From Microvirga sp. KLBC 81 (GTDB lineage Bacteria > Pseudomonadota > Alphaproteobacteria > Rhizobiales > Beijerinckiaceae): DNA of 64,000 nucleotides. The DNA is taken from contig NZ_QDAH01000017.1 in assembly GCF_003075415.1 (NCBI RefSeq), forward strand, positions 1-64,000. The letters run 5' to 3'. The notes under the pieces were generated by a model. It searched no databases. It was given only the letters and a program-made list of their open reading frames with translations, and was not told where the DNA came from. The position numbers and the translations under genes were made by a program. Of the stretch, positions 54,115 through 60,663 are shown in pieces. Position 1 is the stretch's first letter. Every line of letters starts with the position of its first letter.

Positions 54115-55248
54115 ATGAAGAAAGGCAAGTCCCCGGAGGGAAAACTTTCGGGACCGTCTAAACACTCGCGCCGTCGTTTCCTGCAGGTTGCTGGCCTCGG
54201 CGCAGCCGCGACCGTCGCATCTCCGCAAGTCTCACGGGCCCAAACGGCCACCTGGAAGTTTCAGTCCACCTGGCCCAACCGGGATATCTTCCACGAGTTC
54301 TGCAACGACTTCGCCAAGCGCGTGAACGACATGTCGGGCGGGCGCCTGAAGCTCGACGTCCTCGCCTCCGGTGCCGTCGTTCCGGCCTTCCAGTTGCAGG
54401 ATGCCGTCCATGCCGGCATTCTTGATGGCGGTCATGGGGTGTCCGGCTACTGGTATGGCAAGAACAAGGCGTTTTCCTTGTTCGGGACACCGCCCTCCTT
54501 CGGCTGGAATGCCAATTCTTTCCTGGGCTGGATGAACTACGGCGGCGGCTACGAGCTTTATAATGAGCTGCTTCGAACGCTGAAGATCAACGTCGTGGGT
54601 TTCCTGACTGGCCCGATGCCGAACCAACCACTCGGCTGGTTCAAGAACCCGATCACCACTCCGGACCAGATCAGAGGCCTCAAGTACCGCACGATCGGTC
54701 TTTCGGCAGACTTGAATCAAGAACTTGGCGCGGCGGTGACGATTCTCGCCGGCGGCGAGATCGTGCCGGCTCTGGAGCGTGGCGTGATTGACGGCGCGGA
54801 GTTCAACAACCCGTCTTCGGACCTCGTGCTCGGCTTCCCGGACGTCGCCAAGAACTATATGCTGAAGAGCTATCATCAGGCGAGCGAGACCTTCGAGGTC
54901 ATCTTCAACAAGACAAAGTTCGATACACTCCCGGCAGAGCTGAAGGCGATCGTGAAGCATGCCGCCGAAGCCGCTTCGGCCGACATGTCGTGGAAAGCTC
55001 TCGACCGCTACTCGAAGGACCTCGAGGCGCTCAAGGCCCGCGGCGTCAACATTCAGTCGACTCCCGACGTTGTTATGAAGGCGCAGCTCGACGCCTGGAA
55101 CAAGGTGATCGAAAAGCTCTCATCGGATCCGTTCTTCAAGAAGGTGATCGACAGTCAGAAAGCCTGGGTGCAGCGTACCTATGCCTACGAGCGAGCGAAC
55201 GAGCCGTCGCGCGACGTGGCCTACGATCACTTCTTCAAGACGACGTAA
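54115..55248 (+). CDS. dctP: TRAP transporter solute-binding protein, Tat-exported
   Basis: Periplasmic binding protein of a TRAP importer for organic acids. The N-terminus has a twin-arginine signal, SRRRFLQVAGLGAAATVASP, with cleavage near SRA (about residue 43). The mature part starts WKFQSTWPNRDIFHEFCNDF and includes LKYRTIGLSADLNQELGAAV and ERGVIDGAEFNNPSSDLVLG, giving the family's Arg/Asp/Asn ligand region; this form resembles the TakP-like subgroup binding 2-oxoacids. 377 residues. The start behind GGGAGGAAGCC is preferred to 54100. A hairpin separates it from dctQ. Confidence 0.93.
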   Translation: MKKGKSPEGKLSGPSKHSRRRFLQVAGLGAAATVASPQVSRAQTATWKFQSTWPNRDIFHEFCNDFAKRVNDMSGGRLKLDVLASGAVVPAFQLQDAVHAGILDGGHGVSGYWYGKNKAFSLFGTPPSFGWNANSFLGWMNYGGGYELYNELLRTLKINVVGFLTGPMPNQPLGWFKNPITTPDQIRGLKYRTIGLSADLNQELGAAVTILAGGEIVPALERGVIDGAEFNNPSSDLVLGFPDVAKNYMLKSYHQASETFEVIFNKTKFDTLPAELKAIVKHAAEAASADMSWKALDRYSKDLEALKARGVNIQSTPDVVMKAQLDAWNKVIEKLSSDPFFKKVIDSQKAWVQRTYAYERANEPSRDVAYDHFFKTT

Positions 55249-55272
55249 GGCGCAGCGCAAACTTCCAAAGTT

Positions 55273-55299
55273 GAGGACGGCACGATCCGTGCCGTCCTC
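55273..55299 (+). terminator. Hairpin between dctP and dctQ
   Basis: GAGGACGGCACG (55273-55284) and CGTGCCGTCCTC (55288-55299) are perfectly complementary, giving an 11-12 bp stem with a 3-5 base loop. No T-run follows. As with the hairpin after the second tctC, its place after a binding-protein gene suggests partial termination or mRNA stabilisation that favours the binding protein. Confidence 0.65.
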
Positions 55300-55337
55300 A
55301 CAGCTCGTCCCATACGCTCTCTGAGAAGGGCTTTTGC

Positions 55338-55922
55338 ATGCGCTTCGTCTACCTGGTCGACCGCATCAACACATTCATCGGCAAGACCGTGAGCTGGGCC
55401 ATCGTCGTGCTCACCTTCGCTGTCTGCTACGAGGTCTTTGCGCGCTACGTGCTGCGCGCACCAACCGAATGGGCGTTTGACGCAAGCTACATGCTCTATG
55501 GTCTGCTGTTCATGGTGGCCGGGCCCTACACGCTGGCCCGCAATAACCATGTGCGAGGTGACTTCATCTATCGCAATTGGTCGCCGCGCCGGCAGGCGGG
55601 CATGGATCTCGTTCTTTACTTCCTTTTCTTTTTCCCCGGCATTCTCGCGCTCGTCTACGCGGGGATTCCGTTCATGCAGATGTCCTGGCTCATGAACGAG
55701 CATTCCATGAACTCGCCGAACGGCCCGCCGATCTATCCGTTCAAGGCGCTCATCCCCATCGTTGGGTCCTTGATGGCGTTTCAGGGCGTTGCGGAAGTCA
55801 TCCGCTGCATCGCCTGCGTTCGCACGGGTGCATGGCCACCCCGCCTCCACGATGTAGAGGAAACGGAAAAGCTCATCCTCGAAAAAGCCGAACAAGAAGG
55901 CCTCAAGAAAGGATCCGTCTGA
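55338..55922 (+). CDS. dctQ: TRAP transporter small permease
   Basis: 194-residue membrane protein with four helices: VSWAIVVLTFAVCYEVFARY near residue 17, MLYGLLFMVAGPYTLARNNH, MDLVLYFLFFFPGILALVYA and a fourth near LIPIVGSLMAF. VFARYVLRAPTEWAFDASYM is the DctQ signature. It bridges DctP-loaded substrate to DctM. Its stop overlaps the dctM start by one base. Confidence 0.93.
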   Translation: MRFVYLVDRINTFIGKTVSWAIVVLTFAVCYEVFARYVLRAPTEWAFDASYMLYGLLFMVAGPYTLARNNHVRGDFIYRNWSPRRQAGMDLVLYFLFFFPGILALVYAGIPFMQMSWLMNEHSMNSPNGPPIYPFKALIPIVGSLMAFQGVAEVIRCIACVRTGAWPPRLHDVEETEKLILEKAEQEGLKKGSV

Positions 55923-57259
55923 TGCTGGCGTCATGGGGGCTTGGAAATCCTGAGCTGGGTGTGCTGATGCTCGGGCTCTTCATTGTGTTCATCATGTTCG
56001 GCTTCCCGATCGCCTTCACGCTGATGGCGCTGGGTTTCGGCTTTGGCTACATGGCCATGGGCGACATCGTGTTCGCGCTGGTGGTGCAGCGCGCCTATTC
56101 GGTCATGACGAACGACACGCTGGTCGCCATCCCGCTTTTCGTCTTCATGGGATACATCATCGAGCGTGCTAACATCCTCGACCGCCTGTTCCACTCCATC
56201 CAAATCGCCGTCGGCGGCATCCCAGGCTCTCTGGCTGTAGCGACGCTTCTCACCTGTTCGCTCTTCGCAACCGCCACCGGCATCGTGGGTGCTGTGGTGA
56301 CGCTGATGGGGCTTCTCGCCTTCCCCGCCATGCTGCGCGCAGGCTATGATACGCGCCTTGCATCGGGTGTCGTCTGCGCTGGTGGCTGCCTGGGCATTCT
56401 TATCCCACCGAGCGTGATGCTCATTCTCTATGGCGCGACAGCCGGCGTCTCCGTGCCGAAGCTCTATGCAGGCGCCCTCTTCCCAGGCCTGCTACTCGCA
56501 GGGCTTTACATTTCCTACGTCATCATCCGCTGCGCGCTCAATCCAAGCCTAGCGCCGAAGCTGCCGCCGGAGCAACGCAAGGTCTCGTTTGCAAAGGTCA
56601 TCTGGGCGCTTGCCACATCGTTCTTCCCGCTGGCGCTCCTCATCCTCTCTGTGCTGGGCGCCATCTTCTTTGGGATCGCGACACCGACAGAAGCGGCAGC
56701 CGTGGGTGCTCTCGGCAGTCTTCTTCTGGCAGCAGCTTATCGCTCGCTCTCCTTCACGAAGCTCAAGGAATCCGTGATCCTCACGGCTCGCACGTCGGCC
56801 ATGGTGTGCTGGCTCTTCGTGGGGTCCTTCATCTTCTCATCGATCTTCGCTTTTCTTGGGGGGCATCAGCCCATCGAGAACTTCGTCTCGCATCTGAATC
56901 TCTCGCCCTTCTGGTTCCTGATCCTGACGCAGGCGATCATCTTCGTGCTCGGCTGGCCCCTGGAATGGACGGAGATCGTCGTGATCTTCGTGCCGATCTT
57001 CCTGCCGCTCCTCGACAATTTCGGCATCGACCCGATCTTCTTCGGCGTGCTGATCGCGCTCAATATCCAGACGTCATTCCTGTCTCCGCCCGTGGCCATG
57101 GCGCCTTTCTACCTGAAAGGCATCGCGCCACCCCATGTGACCATCAATGAGATCTTCGCGGGCGTGATGCCGTTCCTCTTCCTCGTGGTCGTCGCCATGG
57201 CCATGTTCTACGTCTTCCCGCAGCTTGGCCTTTGGCTCCCGAGCTATCTCTATCGCTAA
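55922..57259 (+). CDS. dctM: TRAP transporter large permease
   Basis: 445-residue, 11-12 helix permease of the TRAP importer, starting MLASWGLGNPELGV at the TGATG overlap with dctQ. Landmarks: FGFPIAFTLMALGFGFGYMA, TLVAIPLFVFMGYIIERANI, GGCLGILIPPSVMLILYGAT and FGIATPTEAAAVGALGSLLL. The frame is open further upstream only as a shadow of dctQ. Sodium-coupled uptake of a 2-oxoacid or similar carboxylate is inferred from the DctP type. Confidence 0.96.
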   Translation: MLASWGLGNPELGVLMLGLFIVFIMFGFPIAFTLMALGFGFGYMAMGDIVFALVVQRAYSVMTNDTLVAIPLFVFMGYIIERANILDRLFHSIQIAVGGIPGSLAVATLLTCSLFATATGIVGAVVTLMGLLAFPAMLRAGYDTRLASGVVCAGGCLGILIPPSVMLILYGATAGVSVPKLYAGALFPGLLLAGLYISYVIIRCALNPSLAPKLPPEQRKVSFAKVIWALATSFFPLALLILSVLGAIFFGIATPTEAAAVGALGSLLLAAAYRSLSFTKLKESVILTARTSAMVCWLFVGSFIFSSIFAFLGGHQPIENFVSHLNLSPFWFLILTQAIIFVLGWPLEWTEIVVIFVPIFLPLLDNFGIDPIFFGVLIALNIQTSFLSPPVAMAPFYLKGIAPPHVTINEIFAGVMPFLFLVVVAMAMFYVFPQLGLWLPSYLYR

Positions 57260-57358
57260 GGTAGAGCTCTGGATTAACCGGCAAGCGGCGCACAGAACGC
57301 CGGAACACAGGCAGCTTCTTCACGTTGGCCTCCACAGCACGCCAGCAAGGAGGCCGTC

Positions 57359-57523
57359 ATGAAATGCCAATTCTGCCATCAGGACGTGGATGATCCCTGC
57401 CACAATGCTCAGGAAATGCAGCAGCGCGCGATGAGTCATGTGGAGCGTTGCGAACATGCGCTTCAGGCTCAGCAGGGCATGGGCTCAGGCGCGCATCGTC
57501 GTGATGTCCAGGGAAATGGGTGA
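57359..57523 (+). CDS. Very small Cys/His-rich protein (54 residues)
   Basis: MKCQFCHQDVDDPCHNAQEM at the start gives CxxC plus another Cys and His, with HVERCEH later, enough ligands for one zinc site. AAGGAGG sits five bases before the ATG, one of the best ribosome sites in the window. No family recognised. It is the first of three tiny same-strand genes (57359-57848) ending at a terminator; gaps are 4 and 9 bases, so they look like one transcript. Confidence 0.6.
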   Translation: MKCQFCHQDVDDPCHNAQEMQQRAMSHVERCEHALQAQQGMGSGAHRRDVQGNG

Positions 57524-57527
57524 GGCC

Positions 57528-57737
57528 ATGGCCGGTAAGGGTGAAGACCGTGCTCAAGGCTTGGCCGAGCGGAGCGTGAACACCAGCATCGTCCATCCTG
57601 GCCAGAGCAGTCCGGACCATCAGGAACAGGGTGATCGGACAGCAAGCAATCGTATCCTGACAGAGAACCAGCAACGGGAAGGTCTGGAGAAAACCGACCC
57701 CGACCGACCGAAACCGGAAGACCGCCACAAACCTTGA
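57528..57737 (+). CDS. Small hydrophilic, probably disordered protein (69 residues)
   Basis: Begins MAGKGEDRAQGLAERSVN and is rich in Asp, Glu, Gln, Arg and Pro, without hydrophobic core or membrane helix (ends KTDPDRPKPEDRHKP). GGTGAGGCC precedes the ATG, four bases after the previous stop. It also begins MAGK like the next tiny gene. No function can be assigned. Confidence 0.5.
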   Translation: MAGKGEDRAQGLAERSVNTSIVHPGQSSPDHQEQGDRTASNRILTENQQREGLEKTDPDRPKPEDRHKP

Positions 57738-57746
57738 GGAGCAGCC

Positions 57747-57848
57747 ATGGCCGGCAAAGCCCGTATGAGACCATCCTGGAAGAAACAGAAGCGCCGCAAA
57801 GACAAACCATCCGGATCGCGTGAGGAGCGTGTTACGCAGCGCAGCTGA
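57747..57848 (+). CDS. Very small basic protein (33 residues)
   Basis: MAGKARMRPSWKKQKRRKDK opens a strongly basic chain, with 14 Lys/Arg among 33 residues, which suggests nucleic-acid or ribosome binding. TTGAGGAGCAGCC gives a clear ribosome site and overlaps the previous stop region. A strong intrinsic terminator begins 22 bases after its stop, supporting a real transcript end here. Confidence 0.5.
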   Translation: MAGKARMRPSWKKQKRRKDKPSGSREERVTQRS

Positions 57849-57870
57849 AGTGTTGCTCCATGGCTTATGC

Positions 57871-57904
57871 AAGCGGCCCGCGTCGTCGGGCCGCTTCTGC
57901 TTTT
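57871..57904 (+). terminator. Intrinsic terminator after the three tiny genes
   Basis: AAGCGGCCCG (57871-57880) pairs with CGGGCCGCTT (57887-57896) around CGTCGT, followed by CTGCTTTT. Confidence 0.88.
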
Positions 57905-58051
57905 ACGGTAATGCGGACGCGGTCGGTAATGTTACAACAAGAGATACTCTTCTAGAGTATCCGTTGTGATTTTACACACAGAAGGGTTGGTGAGATCGTG
58001 ATCAAAGCAAAAACCTAATCCATCAAGGGAATAGTTTCAGGAGGAAACACC

Positions 58052-58462
58052 ATGACCGCATCGTCCCTTAGCTTCAAATTGGCTGTTCTTTTCGTCATAG
58101 CGGGCATGGCTATGGGCATTGGCATGGCCGCATCGCAGAACCACGCGATCATGCCGGCCCACGCTCACCTGAACCTGCTTGGATGGGTATCCTTGTTTCT
58201 CTTCGGGATTTATTACGAGCGCCGCCCGGCTCTGAATGTGAGTCGGCTGGCGCTGATCCAGGTTGCCTTGTGGTCCATCGGCACGGTCATCATGACGATT
58301 GCCGTGGCGGCCATTCATCTCGGCTATCAGGCTGCCGATCCGATTGCCGCCATCTCCTCCATCATCGTTCTCGCCGCGATGCTGATGTTCGCTTATTTCG
58401 TCTTCCGTCCTGCGCCGGTCGCAGAAGCCGGCCCCAATGTTCGCATGACACCGGCCGAGTAA
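58052..58462 (+). CDS. Four-helix membrane protein, unknown function
   Basis: 136 residues, with helices near 8-28 (LAVLFVIAGMAMGIGMAA), 41-55, 68-88 and 97-117. The second helix contains PAHAHLNLLGWVSLFLFG, whose HxHxNxLGW pattern resembles the haem-ligand helices of haem-copper oxidase subunit I and NnrS-like proteins. It is far too short to be an oxidase, so a haem- or metal-handling accessory role is possible but not shown. AGGAGGAAACACC precedes the ATG. It is a monocistron ended by the hairpin at 58493-58517. Confidence 0.75.
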   Translation: MTASSLSFKLAVLFVIAGMAMGIGMAASQNHAIMPAHAHLNLLGWVSLFLFGIYYERRPALNVSRLALIQVALWSIGTVIMTIAVAAIHLGYQAADPIAAISSIIVLAAMLMFAYFVFRPAPVAEAGPNVRMTPAE

Positions 58463-58492
58463 GCACCGATCATCGCCGCGCCCTCATAAAAA

Positions 58493-58517
58493 AGGCCCCG
58501 CACGAAATGCGGGGCCT
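58493..58517. terminator. Intrinsic terminator after the four-helix protein gene
   Basis: AGGCCCCGCA (58493-58502) pairs with TGCGGGGCCT (58508-58517) around a five-base loop; A-run upstream and GCTTTG downstream make it usable from both directions. Confidence 0.88.
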
Positions 58518-58690
58518 GCTTTGAAATATCTGTTTTCAAAATGAGATGGTGACGAGCAATTCCTGAAGAAAACCGCAACCCATCAAAACTGAAATCGAGA
58601 CGAACACCGGACGCGAATGCGTCCATGTAAGGAAAGTGAGCAGGGGCGGCTCCGTTGAAAATGAGGCCGTCCCTGATCGGCAGGTTCTCG

Positions 58691-59956
58691 TTACATCACG
58701 AAGAGGTCTGCAGTCGTCAGCGCAGCCTTGTTCTCGATTACGGCGAACTTCACCGCTGCAGCCGAGCCCGAGCCGTCCTTGTCGTAATACAGGGCGCCAG
58801 TGCTCTTGTTGTAGACGATGTAGTCGTTGCTATCCAACGCCTTCTCACCCACACGGAACCACGACGAGCGCAGCTGTCCGGTGTCGCTCAGCTTCGTGAA
58901 GACCGTGTCGTTGAGACGAATGGTATCATCGACGACATTGAAGTCCTTGATGGTGTCGACGTTGGTGCTGGAGCTCAGCGTCGTGTCGAAAGTGAAAGCA
59001 TCCTTGCCCGAGCCGCCGATGAGGATGTCGTTGCTGGCCTTGCCCCAGAGCTTGTCGTTGCCGCCGAGACCGCTGATCACATCGGCACCGGACGTACCCG
59101 TGAGACTGTTGTCGCCCGAGGTGCCGAGCTTGGTCACATTCACAGGATCCGTCGGAGTGGGCGTCGGGGTCGGAGTGGGTGTAGGCGCCGGAGTGGGAAT
59201 AGGTTCAGAAGGCGTCGAAGGAGCCGTCGTCGTGCCGTCGTGGTTGAACGACAGCGCATAGAACGACGTCTGACCGTAGCCGGAACCATTGGTCTCGTTG
59301 GCCCCGAGATAGGCACCAGCCTTGAAGTAGAAGCTGTCCGACTGCCACACGCTGTTGATGGCGGTGTGCGAGTGATAAACCTTGCCGTCGGCATAGATGT
59401 CGACGTCGAGCACATTGCCCTTGGCGTTGATGGTGTACGAGAACTTCTCGTTCAGCGACACGTCCGGCGCGGAGCCGTCAGCCGCCTTGAAGGTGAAGTT
59501 GTGCTCTTCGTTGTCGGAACCCGACTGGTCATTGGCGAAGTATAGCTTGTTGTCCTGCCAATAGAGACGAACCAGTTCGTCGTCCTGACCGTGGATCTGA
59601 CCGATCACAATCTTATGGCCCTGGCCATCGCGCATCGGAGCCGCGTCGACTTCGAGAGTGGCGCTCATGAAGCCGCCGGTGGAGAGGTTCCACGCGGCCT
59701 TGGCGGTGCCGTTCATCTCGCGCAGCTCGGAACGGGCAAAGGACGAGCCGCTGGTGGTCGCTCCATTGACGGGAGCATAGAAGACCATCGCGCCATCAGA
59801 GCCGGTGTAGAAGTACTTGCTGTTCTGATAGCCGCTCAGGTTTTGCACCTCCACCGCCGTGCCGGAAAAGCCGCCGGAGGAGTCGACAGGAAGCGTGATC
59901 TTCCAATTGGACAGGTCAAAGTTGCCGCTGGGTTCAACGTTCGGATTCAAAGACAT
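58691..59956 (-). CDS. Polysaccharide lyase family 7 (alginate lyase) with RTX tail
   Basis: Secreted endolytic alginate lyase. Residues 1-240 form the PL7 jelly roll with all three signature regions: RSELRE (75-80), QIH (120-122, catalytic His) and YFKAGAYLGAN (210-220, catalytic Tyr), although the usual Gln after the Tyr motif is shifted. A Pro-Thr repeat linker (about residues 244-270) leads to RTX calcium repeats (LGTSGDNSLTGTSGADVISG, then LGGNDKLWG) and a C-terminal region typical of type I secretion. There is no N-terminal signal peptide. 421 residues. It is divergent from an alginate-epimerase-like gene. Confidence 0.88.
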   Translation of the reverse strand: MSLNPNVEPSGNFDLSNWKITLPVDSSGGFSGTAVEVQNLSGYQNSKYFYTGSDGAMVFYAPVNGATTSGSSFARSELREMNGTAKAAWNLSTGGFMSATLEVDAAPMRDGQGHKIVIGQIHGQDDELVRLYWQDNKLYFANDQSGSDNEEHNFTFKAADGSAPDVSLNEKFSYTINAKGNVLDVDIYADGKVYHSHTAINSVWQSDSFYFKAGAYLGANETNGSGYGQTSFYALSFNHDGTTTAPSTPSEPIPTPAPTPTPTPTPTPTDPVNVTKLGTSGDNSLTGTSGADVISGLGGNDKLWGKASNDILIGGSGKDAFTFDTTLSSSTNVDTIKDFNVVDDTIRLNDTVFTKLSDTGQLRSSWFRVGEKALDSNDYIVYNKSTGALYYDKDGSGSAAAVKFAVIENKAALTTADLFVM

Positions 59957-60427
59957 GAGTATTGCCCCAAACGTCTACTGAGCTTCTTTTGATGCTTCCG
60001 AGACGCTTTTGATAGTGAGATGAACAAAAGTTGGTCAGAACGACCGAAGGATACGCAACAGACTTTTAAAACCTGATGACGGTACTTCTTAGCACCAAAA
60101 TTTACTTCAGACCCTGGAGAGCAATCTCCCTTAATCTGCAGAAAGCCTTTTCTATATCAATTAGGGCGAAATCGTGACGATATTCAACTAACGTTCGATC
60201 TCTAAAGCCACTTACCTTTCAAAGGTTCAACTTACTCTTCTGCAGGAAGGCTATTCGTATGTAGAGGGTCCTCTCCTCATGCCCGGACACATCAGCCCCC
60301 TATTCTGAAGAAAGATACGAAACCCGCGAGAGACTTGATGAGGATATTTGAGAGACAGGCCTACCGCCTTTGCTACTCGCCGCAGTTCAGGAACTACGCA
60401 AGGCCTGCATACGAATGCTGTCAGAGT
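59957..60427. other. A/T-richer spacer between the alginate lyase and epimerase genes
   Basis: 471 bases with clearly lower GC than the surrounding genes. It should hold the lyase promoter and possibly that of the epimerase. No gene is supported. Together with the repeat element at 60428-60523 and the following 140 bases it makes one of the longest gene-free stretches in the window. Confidence 0.5.
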
Positions 60428-60523
60428 CTAGAGCATTTTTCGGTGAAGTGGCTCCGGTTCACCGTCAAAAAGGTGGCCCGGCAAACAAGAGGGCTGATGC
60501 CATCCCAATGGAATCAGCTCTAG
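60428..60523. repeat. Palindromic intergenic repeat element (96 bp)
   Basis: Bounded by CTAGAGC (60428-60434) and its exact complement GCTCTAG (60517-60523). Inside are two hairpins: CGGTGAA (60441-60447) with TTCACCG (60458-60464), and CTGATGCCAT with ATGGAATCAG near 60494-60517. The opening TAGAGCATTTTTCGG and the CGGTTCACCG arm look like the family of short palindromic repeats scattered through rhizobial genomes. No second copy is visible in this window. Confidence 0.65.
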
Positions 60524-60663
60524 GCCTTCCTCTCCGACCCACGAGGCACCCTGCCGGAGAACCCTTACCTCCGATTTCAGCTGAAGTAACCCTTAGTTGC
60601 AGTGGATGCTGAATTACAACGCAGCTTTCCTTGGCTGGTTTAGACCCCAGGGAAGGATCGGCC

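Noticed and set aside
59151..59205. Short repeats resembling a CRISPR or minisatellite
   Set aside because: They encode the Pro-Thr linker of the PL7 lyase in frame and have no spacer structure.
60335..60523. A 62-codon plus-strand gene
   Set aside because: More than half of the frame is the palindromic repeat element, and it has no plausible ribosome site.
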